This document shows, piece after piece, positions 42,830 through 53,300 of a stretch of DNA of 64,000 bases. Numbering within the stretch: position 1 is the first letter of the stretch; each line of letters begins with the position of its first letter. This DNA is from Gemmatimonadaceae bacterium (GTDB lineage Bacteria; Gemmatimonadota; Gemmatimonadetes; Gemmatimonadales; Gemmatimonadaceae), in the NCBI GenBank assembly GCA_030835125.1, contig JAUQWM010000072.1, forward strand, positions 1-64,000, in the 5' to 3' direction. The translations under genes and the position numbers were made by a program. The notes beneath the pieces are model-generated. The model worked only from the letters and a program-made list of their open reading frames with translations, ran no database searches and was not told the DNA's origin.

Positions 42830-44058
42830 GCCGCCGGGCGACGATCCCGGCCCGCTTCGCCGGCGGCGGCGAGGAGCCGGGCGAAGGTCGCGGCGGCGTT
42901 GTCCCAGCCAAAGTGTTCACGAACCCATGTGGCGCCCTCGGCACCGAGGCGCTCGCTGCGCGCCGGGTCCTCTAGCAAATCCAGCACGGCCTGCGAAAAC
43001 GGCTCTTCGCCGTCGGCAATCATGGCGTGGGTTCCGTGCGTGAGCGGCAGTCCTTCGGCGCCGATGCTGGTGGAGACGAGCGCCCGCTCCATGGCGAGCG
43101 CCTCGTAGATCTTGAGGCGCGTTCCGCCGCCGACGCGCAGGGGAACCACGAAGACCGACGCGCGCTCCATGTAGGGGCGAACATCGGGCACCGTGCCCGT
43201 GACGCGCAGGCGGGCGTCGCGCGCCGCCAGCGCCTGGATGGCGCGGGGCGGGTTGCGGCCGACGACGGTCAGGGTGACGTCGGGCAGCCGGGCGTGGATC
43301 CGGGGCAGGACGTGGTCCACGAACCAGGTGATGCCGTCTTCGTTAGGCATCCAGTCCATGGCGCCGGTGAAGACCAGGTCGTGCGGCTCCCGCGCCATGC
43401 GTCCGGCCGGGCGGAAGAACTCCGTGTCGACGCCGGTGGGGACGTCTCCGACCGACGCGACCCCGTACGCCTGCTCGATCAGGTCGGCATCGGCCCGGGA
43501 CACGGCCACGACCCGGTCGAACCGGTGGCATTCACGACGTTCGAAGCGTTCCATGCGCCGCCACTGCTCGCGGAAGTAGGCGCGCGCCAGCGGGTTGGTG
43601 CGCACGTCGACGTGGCGTTGCCAGATCGCGGCCTCGACGTTGTGCTGGAAGAGCACCGTGGGACAAGACAGGCCATCGGGGACGTTCTGGCTGGGCGCGA
43701 GGAAGTCGCAGACCACCACGTCGATGGCACGTCCTCCGACGGCCCGGATGACCTCGTCGCGCATCCCACGGGAACGATACTTCGAGATCGCGTACGGCAA
43801 CGGGGACACGAGGTTGCCCAGCAGCTCCAGCCAGAACTTCGGTGAGCGACGCCTGGCCTCGACGAACGGCACGCGAATGAGGTCGTGGCAGTACTCGGTG
43901 GCGAGCCGTTCCGCGTCGGGGTCGGCGGCGCCATTGTCGAGCGTGAGGTAGGTGACGCGGTGCTGGTGCTTGAGCGCGCGCAGCATGTTGTACGTGCGGA
44001 TCCGCCCACCCTTGTCGATCGGATGGAGCAGCTCGGTCTTGATCCAGAGGATGTGCAC
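42826..44058 (-). CDS. GT4 glycosyltransferase (exopolysaccharide type)
   Basis: This 410-aa enzyme has the GT-B fold: N terminus MHILWIKTELLHPIDKGG with the nucleotide-sugar acceptor domain and C-terminal GGGTRLKIYEALAMERALVSTSIGAEGL, the donor-binding ExxxxxE region. It resembles the sugar-transferase subfamily associated with EpsH/PEP-CTERM polysaccharide clusters. It directly follows the asparagine-synthase-like gene (no gap). One GTTAGGC heptamer (43342). Confidence 0.88.
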   Translation of the reverse strand: MHILWIKTELLHPIDKGGRIRTYNMLRALKHQHRVTYLTLDNGAADPDAERLATEYCHDLIRVPFVEARRRSPKFWLELLGNLVSPLPYAISKYRSRGMRDEVIRAVGGRAIDVVVCDFLAPSQNVPDGLSCPTVLFQHNVEAAIWQRHVDVRTNPLARAYFREQWRRMERFERRECHRFDRVVAVSRADADLIEQAYGVASVGDVPTGVDTEFFRPAGRMAREPHDLVFTGAMDWMPNEDGITWFVDHVLPRIHARLPDVTLTVVGRNPPRAIQALAARDARLRVTGTVPDVRPYMERASVFVVPLRVGGGTRLKIYEALAMERALVSTSIGAEGLPLTHGTHAMIADGEEPFSQAVLDLLEDPARSERLGAEGATWVREHFGWDNAAATFARLLAAAGEAGRDRRPAA

Positions 44059-46011
44059 TTACCGCGCGGTCGCCAGGGCGGCGCCGGCCCCGCCGACGTC
44101 GGCGGGGGACTCGCCATCCACGAAGATGCGGTGCCAGACCTCTACGTTGACCAGGGCCCAGAGCCGTTCGCTGTGGTCCCGCAGGCTCGCCGCATGTTCG
44201 TCGACGATGGTGCGGACCGCGGCGCGATCGAAGAGGCCGCGCTCTGCGGTACGGTCTCCGAGCACGTACTCATCGACCAGTCCGCGATAGCTGCCCCGGA
44301 ACCAGCGGCCGACCGGAACCGGGAACCCCATCTTGCCGCGGGAGAGGATCTCGGCGGGCAGCGCGTCGCGCATGGCCTCGCGCAGGATGTACTTCGTCGT
44401 GCGCCCGCGGAGCTTGAGCCGTTCCGGGAGGGTCGCCGTGAACTCGACGAGCGGATGGTCGAGGAACGGCACGCGGCTCTCGATGGAGGCGGCCATGCTC
44501 ATCTGGTCCTGCTTCATCAGGAGTTCGTGCAGGTACGTGAAAAGGTCCACGTACAACAGGCGATTCAGCAGCGACCCGGCGTCCGTGCGCTCGAGCAGCG
44601 CATGGGCCGCCGCGTACGGGTCCACGGTCCCGAGCGTGTCCCGGTGCTGCGGCGCCAGGATCGCCCGGATGGCCCGGCGATCGAAGACGGCGAAGTTGTC
44701 GAAGTAGAGGTCGTCCAGGGTGGCCGGCCGCGCCATCGCGGTGCGGCGGAGCCGCGCCTGCCAGCGGGACCCGCGCGGCAGCCGCTCGACCAGCGCCGAG
44801 CCGAGCCGCCTGCCTAACGAACCGCTGAGGCCCTGCGCGGCGCGCCCCACGGCCATGTTCCACACCGTGTACCGGTAGCGCCCGTACCCGCCGAGCGTCT
44901 CGTCGCTTCCCTCCCCGGTGAGCACCACCTTGACCCGCTCGGCCGCGAGGCGCGACACGAAGTTCAGGGCGATGCTCGATGGATGCGCGATCGGCTCGTC
45001 TTCATGCCAGACCAGGGTCGGGAGGGCCCCGAAGAACTGCTCCGGCGTGACGACGATCTCGTGATGGTCGGTGCGGTACCGGGTCGCCACCATCCGCGCG
45101 TACGCGAGTTCGTTGGCCTCGCGCTCGGCGAAGGCGACCGAGAACGTCTTGATCGGGTCGGTCACCAGCGTGCTCATCATCGCCGTGATGGCCGCGGAGT
45201 CGATACCGCCCGAGAGGAACATGCCCAGCGGGACGTCGGCCATGAGCCGGAGCCGGACCGACTCGCGGAAGCGCTCGCGATACTCGTCGATGAGCACCCG
45301 GTCCGGCCGGGTGTCGATGGCGGCCGGGGCGAAGCTGAGCGACCAGTAGCGCTCGATGCGGATCGCGCCATCCCGCCAGGTCAGCGTGTGGCCGGGTGGG
45401 AGGCGCTTGACCCCCTCGAAGAGCGTCTCGTCGCCGGACGTGCCGTGGTTGGCGAGGTAGTCGGGGAACGCGGGCAGGTTCAGCGCCGCGCGCACCGCGC
45501 CCGAGGCGAGGATCGCCTTGATTTCCGAGCCGAAGTAGAGTGCGCCGTCGCTGGTATGCACGTAGTACAGCGGCTTGACGCCGAAGCGGTCGCGCGCGAG
45601 CAGCAGCTCGCGGGTCCGGGCGTCCCAGAGCGCGAAGGCGAACATCCCGCGCAGGCGCCGCGGCATCTCCCGGCCGTCGCGCTCGTACAGGTGCAGGATG
45701 GTCTCGGTGTCGCAGTGGGTTTCGTACCGGACGCCGGCCGCCTGCAACTCCGGCATGAGCGACGGGTGGTTGTAGACCTCGCCGTTGTAGACCAGTTGGA
45801 CTTCGCCGTTGCGCACCGACATGGGTTGTGCACCGTGCGCGACATCGACGATGCTGAGCCGGCGGTGGCCGAGTCCGATGCCGTCCTGGAGGAACGCCCC
45901 CGAACCGTCAGGTCCCCGGTGCGCGATGGCGTCCATCATGCGCTCGAGTAACGGACGGTCGAGTCGGCGCGAAGATCCGCGAGGCAGCGCGATGCCGCAG
46001 ATGCCGCACAT
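44059..46011 (-). CDS. asnB: Asparagine synthetase-like amidotransferase
   Basis: This 650-aa protein has an N-terminal glutaminase domain starting MCGICGIA (Cys2 nucleophile) and a synthetase domain with the PP-loop SGGIDS(A) motif (FLSGGIDSAAI) and the ATP-site ALNFVSRLAAERVKVVL. Length is a little above E. coli AsnB (554), as in the polysaccharide-associated subgroup. In exopolysaccharide clusters such enzymes amidate sugar carboxylates, which suits its position between GT4 and an epimerase. True asparagine synthesis remains possible. One heptamer (44812). Confidence 0.88.
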   Translation of the reverse strand: MCGICGIALPRGSSRRLDRPLLERMMDAIAHRGPDGSGAFLQDGIGLGHRRLSIVDVAHGAQPMSVRNGEVQLVYNGEVYNHPSLMPELQAAGVRYETHCDTETILHLYERDGREMPRRLRGMFAFALWDARTRELLLARDRFGVKPLYYVHTSDGALYFGSEIKAILASGAVRAALNLPAFPDYLANHGTSGDETLFEGVKRLPPGHTLTWRDGAIRIERYWSLSFAPAAIDTRPDRVLIDEYRERFRESVRLRLMADVPLGMFLSGGIDSAAITAMMSTLVTDPIKTFSVAFAEREANELAYARMVATRYRTDHHEIVVTPEQFFGALPTLVWHEDEPIAHPSSIALNFVSRLAAERVKVVLTGEGSDETLGGYGRYRYTVWNMAVGRAAQGLSGSLGRRLGSALVERLPRGSRWQARLRRTAMARPATLDDLYFDNFAVFDRRAIRAILAPQHRDTLGTVDPYAAAHALLERTDAGSLLNRLLYVDLFTYLHELLMKQDQMSMAASIESRVPFLDHPLVEFTATLPERLKLRGRTTKYILREAMRDALPAEILSRGKMGFPVPVGRWFRGSYRGLVDEYVLGDRTAERGLFDRAAVRTIVDEHAASLRDHSERLWALVNVEVWHRIFVDGESPADVGGAGAALATAR

Positions 46012-46051
46012 CGTCAGGCGCTCCGGGGCGGGAAAGTGACCGGTCGGGTCG

Positions 46052-47107
46052 TCATGCGCCGGCCGCCTTGTGCGTCTCGCGTAACGCGCCCCCGACCCTG
46101 GCTGGAGGAAGGTGCGAGATGACCGGCTGCGACCTGCCCTCGGACAGGTACCAGTCGGTCATCCGCCGGAGTCCGTCGCGGAGGGTCACCGCCGGCGTGA
46201 ATCCTGCCTGGCGGACCTTGTCGGCCGGGAACCGGGTCTGCATCGTCGCCAGCTTGCGGACACGCGCCGACGAGATCGGGAGGTTGCGCCCCGTCAGGCG
46301 GATCACGGCGTCGAACGGTGACGCCAGGAGCAGCGCGACGGGCAGCGGCAGCGACCAGCGGACCGGCTGGCGGCCCAGCGACTCCGTGATCGCGTCGCAG
46401 ATCTCGCGACTGGTGAGGTCCGGGCCGTCCACGTAGTTGTAGGCGTCGAACGGTTCGCGGTCGTCGCGCGCCAGCAGGTACATGGTGGCGGCCACGAGGT
46501 TCTCGACGAACGCGGTGCTCTTGATGTTCGAGCCCTCGCCGATGGGCAGGAAGAACCGCGAGTGAATCTGCCGGATCAGCGCGTACATGTTCGCGAAGTT
46601 CCGGGGACCGAACACGACCGCGGGACGGATCACGAGGACGCTGCGCCCACCACCCTGGCCAGCCCACTCCCGGAAGACCGCCTCCCCGGCGAGCTTCGAC
46701 GCGCCGTACGGCGCGCTGGGCATCGGGGTCGTGTCCTCCGAACGCGGTTCGGGGGCATCGCCGTAGACGGCGACGCTGGAGTAGAAGCAGGCTTCGGTGA
46801 CGCCGCCGGCATCCATCGCGGCGCACAGGACCCGGGCGCCGCCCTCGTTCACGTCGAAGTACGTGGATTCGGCGATGCCGAAGTCATGATGCGCCGCCGC
46901 AAGGTGAATCATCGCGTCGCAGCCGGCCATGGCGTCGTTCACCGCGACGGGGTCGCGGATGTCGCCGCGCACCACGCGCATGTCGCCAGACGGCCACGGC
47001 GGCGCCACGAGGTCGAGGATCGTCACGTCGTGGCCTTCGGCCCGCAATCGCTCGCACAGGTACCGGCCGATGAAGCCGGATCCGCCGGTCACCAGCACCC
47101 GCGTCAT
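46052..47107 (-). CDS. NAD-dependent sugar epimerase/dehydratase (SDR)
   Basis: This 351-aa short-chain dehydrogenase has the NAD motif TGGSGFIG (about 9-16), catalytic YGASK (Tyr about 146) and SSVAVYG before it. ATG 47107 gives a compact N terminus and overlaps the GT2 gene stop by 4 bp (ATGA). Substrate is probably a nucleotide sugar for the exopolysaccharide; specificity unknown. Confidence 0.86.
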   Translation of the reverse strand: MTRVLVTGGSGFIGRYLCERLRAEGHDVTILDLVAPPWPSGDMRVVRGDIRDPVAVNDAMAGCDAMIHLAAAHHDFGIAESTYFDVNEGGARVLCAAMDAGGVTEACFYSSVAVYGDAPEPRSEDTTPMPSAPYGASKLAGEAVFREWAGQGGGRSVLVIRPAVVFGPRNFANMYALIRQIHSRFFLPIGEGSNIKSTAFVENLVAATMYLLARDDREPFDAYNYVDGPDLTSREICDAITESLGRQPVRWSLPLPVALLLASPFDAVIRLTGRNLPISSARVRKLATMQTRFPADKVRQAGFTPAVTLRDGLRRMTDWYLSEGRSQPVISHLPPARVGGALRETHKAAGA

Positions 47108-48264
47108 GCGCCCGCTCCCGCGCCCGCGTGGTTGCCGTTCCCCTGCGGCGTGGGCGTCCACACGCTCCAGCGACGGCGCAACCCGTTGGCGATCGCCAGC
47201 CCCGGGATCAGCTGGAGCCGCAGGAGCCACGACACCTGGCGGATCGCGCTGGAGAACGCGCGGGGGACGACCAGGCGGCCAAGGATGGCCAGCAGCACCG
47301 TGGCCGCGGCGACGGCCAGCAGAACGACTGGCGCCGTGATGGCGAGCCAGGCAACGACCGACGCCGCGCCGACGGCGAGGGGTATCGGCGTAAAGAGCCT
47401 GAGCAGCTTGTGGAAGACGAAGTGTGCCCAGATCGGGTTCGACCAGGGCAGCAGCGCCCCCGGCTCCAGCGTGCAGTACTGGATGAGGCCCGTGAGGGTC
47501 CGTACCCGCCGTGCGAACTGCTGGTCACGGGTGAACGTGCGCGGGTCGAAGGCCACCGCGTCCTGCCGGAACCCGACGCGCCGACCCTGCCTGACGACGG
47601 ACATGGTCGTGTACAGGTCGTCGCAGATGAGCCCAGTCGGCAGGTCGCGCCAGAGCGAGGCGCGGATGGCGTAGATCGAACCCGAGGTCGACACCACGGA
47701 GTGGCCATGCGCCTGGCCGGCGCGGATGACGGCCTCCAGTCCGGCGTAGGCAGCCATCACCGAATCCTCGCGGTGCTGCGTGTACCGGCCGGCCACGCCG
47801 CCGAAGCGATCGTCCTGCAGGGTGTCCACCAGGCGCGTGACCGCTTGGGCATTGAACTCCTGGCCGACATCCGCAAAGACGAGGATGTCCGCTCCTGAAG
47901 CGGCGCGGACGCCCGCGTTGAGGTTCGCCGCCTTGCCGCCGGGGGCATCGCCCTGGACGACCACCGCCGCCTCGCCGAGGAGCCCGCGGTACGCCTCGAG
48001 CGGATGGCCCGCGTTCCGGTCGACCGCGACGACCACGCGGAGCAACTCCGCCGGGTAGTCGGAGGCGCGAAGGTTGCGCACCCGGGCCAGGGCGGCAGCG
48101 GGCGCGTCGCGCGTGGCCACCACCACGCAGGCGATGTCGCGCGGCATGCCGGCCGCGACGGCGGGAGCCCCGCGTCTCGCGCGCAGCCACATCAGCGCGG
48201 GATACACCCCCCAGGCGAGCAGCACAATGCCGAAACAGGCGCCGGCGACGACGAGCAGGATCAT
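47104..48264 (-). CDS. Membrane GT2 glycosyltransferase
   Basis: This 386-aa protein has one N-terminal membrane helix, a GT2 catalytic domain with GGKAANLNAGV, VFADVGQEF (DxD-like) and QQFARRVRTL (QxxRW-like), and two or three C-terminal membrane helices. It fits processive or priming polysaccharide glycosyltransferases. It is the first of four same-strand polysaccharide genes down to 42826. A GCCTAAC heptamer lies upstream at 48275. Confidence 0.85.
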   Translation of the reverse strand: MILLVVAGACFGIVLLAWGVYPALMWLRARRGAPAVAAGMPRDIACVVVATRDAPAAALARVRNLRASDYPAELLRVVVAVDRNAGHPLEAYRGLLGEAAVVVQGDAPGGKAANLNAGVRAASGADILVFADVGQEFNAQAVTRLVDTLQDDRFGGVAGRYTQHREDSVMAAYAGLEAVIRAGQAHGHSVVSTSGSIYAIRASLWRDLPTGLICDDLYTTMSVVRQGRRVGFRQDAVAFDPRTFTRDQQFARRVRTLTGLIQYCTLEPGALLPWSNPIWAHFVFHKLLRLFTPIPLAVGAASVVAWLAITAPVVLLAVAAATVLLAILGRLVVPRAFSSAIRQVSWLLRLQLIPGLAIANGLRRRWSVWTPTPQGNGNHAGAGAGA

Positions 48265-48453
48265 GCCGGGTCCGGCCTAACGATTCGTGGCGTCACGCGT
48301 GTTCGTGGGCGAGTGATCTGGGCATGGCCTTGCGTATACCGCGTGAAAGCTGTGGGGGTGCGCAGCCCAGCGGTCCCCCGGACAGCGGAGGCGTCGAACC
48401 CGACAGAAGGACGAGTATCCCCGGCGCCGGGTAAATGCTTGTGGCAACGACGA

Positions 48454-50370
48454 TTACGTGGTGGGGGCGAAGACCTGGAGCGCCAGGTCCACCTTGCCGA
48501 ACGGGGCCGAGACCTGCACCCCATCCACTGCCTCCCTGACCCGGCCGAGCATTTCCCTGGCAATGGCGATTCCCTCGGCTACCGCATGCTCTCGCGACCG
48601 GTCGTTGGCGCGCCGCATGCGGCCCAGGATCTCGTCCGGGACTACCACGCCCGGGACCTCGTTGGCGAGGAATTCCGCGTTGCGGGCACTGACCAGTGGC
48701 CAGATGCCCGCGACGACCGGGATCCTGACGGCGTCGATCTCCCGGAGGAACCGTTCGAGCTGGGCGACATCGAACACGGGCTGGGTAACCGCGAACTCGG
48801 CGCCGGCCTCCACCTTGTAGGTGAACCGTCGCAGCTCGAGGGCCGGATCGATCGCCGCGGGATTGCAGCCGACGCCGATGGCGAAGCGCGTCGGCTCGCC
48901 GATCGGGTTGCCGCCCGGGTCGAGCCCGTGATTCAGGTTGCTGACGAGGTTCGTGAGTCCGATCGCGTCGATGTCGAAGACCGCGGTGGCATCGGGATAC
49001 GGCCCCATCTTCGGGGGATCCCCGGTGATGAGCAGGATGTTCCGGAGCCCGACGGCGGACGCGCCCAGCAGGTCGCTGAGCATGCCCAGCAGGTTGCGGT
49101 CGCGACAGCAATAGTGGGTGACGGTCTCGATGCCGACGCGCTGCTCGATGAGCAGGCTGGTCATGATCGCGCCCATCCGGCTCTGGGCCCGTGGACCGTC
49201 CGGCACGTTCACGGCATCGACGCCGGCGTCGCGGAGCAGCGCCACCTCGGCCAGCATGCGGTCCGCGTTCACGCCGCGTGGCGGCACGATCTCTACCGAC
49301 GTCACGAACTCCCGGGCGGCGAGCTTCGCGGCCCACTTCGACCGCGCCGCGAAGGGAACGGGGTCTGCGCCCCGGGAGGCGACGGCGGCGGAGCCGGGTT
49401 CCTGCCGTGATTGGTGACTCGTGACGCGTGACTCGGCTGAGGCGCCGGCCGCGGCTGACGAGCCGTGCCATGCGCCGAGGCGTGGGGACAACGGACGAAC
49501 GCCGTCGGCGATGGCGCGGATGTGCTCGGGCGTGGTCCCGCAGCAGCCACCGACGATCCGGGCGCCCGCCTGCACGAGGTGGCGGGCATAGGTCGCCATG
49601 TACTCGGCGCTGGCCATGTACATCGCGCGGCCACCGACCTCGCGCGGCATGCCCGCGTTAGGCTGGGCGCTGAGCTTGCGCCGGGTCACCGGGACCATGC
49701 GCTCCACGCCCTCGAGGATCCCCTGGGGACCCACCGAGCAGTTGAGGCCGATGACGTCGGCGCCGAGGCCGTCCAGCCACGCCGCGACCGCCTCCGGCGT
49801 GGCGCCGAACGGGGTCCGGCCATCGGTGCCGATCGTCATCTGCGCCACGATCGGCATCAGCGGATCCACGTCGCGCGCCGCCTGGATCGCCTGCGCGATC
49901 TCGTCCAGGTCGCCGAACGTCTCGATGATGAAGAGGTCCGCCCCGCCGTCCTTCAGGGCCGACATCTGCTCGCCGAACACGGCGCGGGCTTCCTCGAGGC
50001 TGGTCGGGCCGTAAGGCTCGAGCCTGACGCCGAGGGGCCCGACCGCGCCGGCGACCAGGCATCGCTCGCCGCCGACGTCGCGGGCGATACGGGCCGCCGC
50101 GCGGTTGAAGTCCGCCGCCTGCGGCTCCAGCCCGTACTGGGCGAGCTTCACGCGGTTGGCCCCGAAGGTGTTCGTCTCCAGCACCTCGGCCCCGGCGGCG
50201 GCGTATTCGGCATGCACGGCGCGCACCAGGTCGGGGGCCCGCGTGTTCAGCTCATCGTAGCACTGGTTGATGAACACGCCGCGGGCATAGAGCATGGTGC
50301 CCATGGCGCCGTCGAACACGACGACGGATTCAGGATCGAGGAGCCGCTCTAGCAGGTGGCCGCGGCTCAT
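48454..50370 (-). CDS. Bifunctional homocysteine S-methyltransferase/methylenetetrahydrofolate reductase
   Basis: This 638-aa fusion has an N-terminal homocysteine S-methyltransferase domain (1-300), with zinc ligands in GLNCSVGP and GGCCGTTP, and a C-terminal MTHFR domain (about 345-638) with FVTSVEIVPPRG and ITGDPPKMG. It resembles B. subtilis YitJ. ATG 50370 overlaps the metH stop by 4 bp. The linker between the domains is encoded by GTGACTC-type heptamer repeats (49407-49441). Together with MetH it makes and uses methyl-tetrahydrofolate for methionine. Confidence 0.92.
   Translation of the reverse strand: MSRGHLLERLLDPESVVVFDGAMGTMLYARGVFINQCYDELNTRAPDLVRAVHAEYAAAGAEVLETNTFGANRVKLAQYGLEPQAADFNRAAARIARDVGGERCLVAGAVGPLGVRLEPYGPTSLEEARAVFGEQMSALKDGGADLFIIETFGDLDEIAQAIQAARDVDPLMPIVAQMTIGTDGRTPFGATPEAVAAWLDGLGADVIGLNCSVGPQGILEGVERMVPVTRRKLSAQPNAGMPREVGGRAMYMASAEYMATYARHLVQAGARIVGGCCGTTPEHIRAIADGVRPLSPRLGAWHGSSAAAGASAESRVTSHQSRQEPGSAAVASRGADPVPFAARSKWAAKLAAREFVTSVEIVPPRGVNADRMLAEVALLRDAGVDAVNVPDGPRAQSRMGAIMTSLLIEQRVGIETVTHYCCRDRNLLGMLSDLLGASAVGLRNILLITGDPPKMGPYPDATAVFDIDAIGLTNLVSNLNHGLDPGGNPIGEPTRFAIGVGCNPAAIDPALELRRFTYKVEAGAEFAVTQPVFDVAQLERFLREIDAVRIPVVAGIWPLVSARNAEFLANEVPGVVVPDEILGRMRRANDRSREHAVAEGIAIAREMLGRVREAVDGVQVSAPFGKVDLALQVFAPTT
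49407..49441 (-). repeat. Heptamer repeat encoding the linker of the methyltransferase/MTHFR fusion
   Basis: GTGATTG, GTGACTC, GTGACGC, GTGACTC and GGCTGAG follow in 7-bp register. On the minus strand they encode SAESRVTSHQSR, between the two enzyme domains. The same unit occurs in the metH gene at 52953-52980. Confidence 0.8.
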
Positions 50371-53300
50371 CGTCGCGATCCGTCGCTGGTGACGGCGTCG
50401 CGCGGGACCCGCGCCTCGGCGCCCCCCGTGCCCTCCCCGCGAATGGCGTAGTACTTCGCCTCGGGGTGGTGGACGACCATCGCCGCCGTGCTCTGCTCGG
50501 GCACCAGCTGGAAGGCGGACGTCAGCGTCATGCCTAACGTCTCTTCGGCCGGGAGCAGCCGGAAGACCACCGCGTGGTCGTCCAGGTCGGGGCAGGCGCC
50601 ATAGCCCCACGAGTACCGCTTGCCACGCCCATCGGCCAGCCCCAGCTCGCGGCGGATCCGCCGGTGCATCCACTCGGCCGTGGCCTCGGCCGCTTCCACC
50701 GCCAGCCCGTGCACGAAATACGCCTCGGCGTACTCCCCGGCGGCCTGGAGTTCGTCGAACCGCCTCGACGCGGCGTCGCCCACCGTCACCAGCTGGAGCG
50801 GCAGCACGTCGACATCGCCGGACTCCACGGCGCGGAAGTAGTCGGCGAGGCACAGCCGGTCACGGCCGTCCTGCCTCGGGAACGAGAACCGCGCGATTTC
50901 CCGCCGCGCGCCGCCATCGCTCTGCAGCGCAGCCGCGTCATACACGATCACCGCGTTGCCCTCCGACTGCACCGGGAAGTACCCGTAGACGGCCTGTGGC
51001 CTGAGCCAGCCGTTCCGGTGCGCATCGTCGCGCAGGCGGCGCAGCGTGGGCTCGAAGACGTCGCGCACGCTCGCGCGGTAGGCCTCACCCGAGCCACGCC
51101 CGCCCCACTGGAGCCGGTACAGCTCATCGAGGTCCAGCAGGTCGAGCACCTCGTCGACGGGGATGTCGCGCAGCACGCGCACGCCCCACGGTGGCGCCGG
51201 CGGCAGGGCGTGCGTCGCCGATACGGCGCTCCTTCCCGTGTCCGTACTGCCGCCGAGCGCGTCCTTGCCGGTCGTGGCGTGGAGGAATACGTCGCGGCGC
51301 GCTTCGTCGACGAGCTTCCGGACCAGCGCCTCTCGATTCGGCACGTCCATCAGCGCATCCACAGTTTCCAGCCCCTCGAAGGCATCCTTGCAGTAGAAGA
51401 CGCCCGGTCCGTAGGCTCGCTCTCCTTCCACGAACAGCGTGCGGCGCCCGAAGCGCCGGTTGATGGCCGCCCCGCCGATGAGGACGGGAACGCTCAGGCC
51501 ACGCTTGTCCAGCTCCTGGACGCAGATCGGCATCTGCTTCGAGGTGGAAACGAGGAGCGCCGAGAGCCCGATTGCGTCGGCGTTCACCTCGATGGCCTTG
51601 TCGATGATGGTGTTGACCGGCACCTGCTTGCCAAGGTCGAACACGGTGTAGCCGTTGTTGGAGAGGATCGTGTTGACGAGCGACTTGCCGATGTCGTGCA
51701 CGTCGCCATAGACCGTCGCCAGGACGACGCGACCCTTGGTGTAGCCCTCGTTGCGCTCGAGGAACTGCTCGAGGTGCTTCACCGCCTTCTTCATCACTTC
51801 GGCCGACTGGAGCACGAACGGGAGGATCAGTTCGCCGGCGCCGAACTTGTCACCGACCTCCTTCATGGCGGGGAGCAGGACCTCGTTGAGCACCCGGACG
51901 GGTTGCTCACGCACGCCGGTGGCGTCGAGGGCCTCCTCGATGCCCTCCTTCTTGCGGTGCACGATCATCCAGTGCACGCGCTGGTCGGTGGTCATGCCGG
52001 CGGTGGGATCTTCCTTCGTCCCCTCGCCCGACTCCCGTCCCGCGTCCGCCTGCGAGAAGTGCTCGATGAACCGCTGGAGCGCGTCGGGTCGGTGGTTGAA
52101 CACCAGGTCGTCAGCCAGCGCGCGCTCGTCAGGCGGGATCTCGGCGTACGGGGTGACGTGGGCGGGATTGACGATCGCCGCGTCGAGGCCGGCCTGGACG
52201 CAGTGGTGGAGGAAGACCGAGTTGAGGACGGCGCGCGCGGCCGGCGCGAGGCCGAAGCTCACGTTGGACACGCCGAGGATCGTGAAGACGCCCGGCAGCT
52301 CGCGCTTGATGAGCCGGATGCCCTCGATCGTCTCGCGTGCCGAGTCGATCCACTCCTGGTCGCCGGTGGCGAGGGTGAAGGTGAGGGCGTCGAAGACCAG
52401 GTCGCCCGGGGTGAGCCCATACTCGTCGACCACGATGTCATGGATGCGGCGCGCGACCTCGAGCTTGCGCTCGCGGGTCTTCGCCATGCCCACTTCGTCG
52501 ATGGTGAGCGCCACGAGCGCCGCCCCGTGCTTCTTTGCCAGCGGGACGACGGCCTCGATCCGCTTCCGGCCGTTCTCCATGTTGATGGAGTTGATGATCG
52601 CGCGCCCAGGGATATGCTCGAGGGCCGCCTCGATCACCGGGGCCTCGGTGGAATCGATCATCAGTGGCGACTCCACGCTCATCGACAGCAGCTTGACGAC
52701 CTTCGCCATCTGCTCGGCTTCGTCGGCACGCTCGGTGAGCGCGACGCAGACGTCGAGGACATGTGCCCCGGACTCGGATTGGTCGCGGGCCACCTCGAGG
52801 ATGCCGTCGTAGTCGTCGGCCAGCAGCAACCGCTTCACCTTGCGCGATCCCTGGGAATTCACGCGCTCCCCGACCAGGAGCGGCGGCGGATCCTGGTGCA
52901 GCGTGATGGCCCGCATCGCGCTCGCCAGGCGGGAGATGACACCGCGCGGTTCGTGACTGGTGACGCGTGACTCGGCACTGCCGGAAGCTTTCCCCGGACC
53001 CTCGACTCCGGACCTGGCGCCCAGCGCGTCAATCTCACGACACACGGCGCGCAGGTGGTCGGGCGTCGTCCCGCAGCACCCGCCGACGATGCGCACGCCG
53101 AAGTCGCGCACGAACTCGGCGAGCATGGTCGCCATCGGATCGGGCTCGAGCGGGTAGACCGCGTCGCCGGTGCCGGTATTCAGGGGCAGGCCGGCGTTGG
53201 GAATGCACGACACCGGGCGTGTCGCGTGCTCCGCCAGGTAGCGGATCGGCTCGCGCATGTGCTCCGGTCCGGTCGAGCAGTTCAGGCCGAGGACGTCCAC

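Noticed and set aside
50574-52970. A 798-codon frame opposite metH
   Set aside because: metH motifs are complete on the minus strand, so this frame is a shadow.
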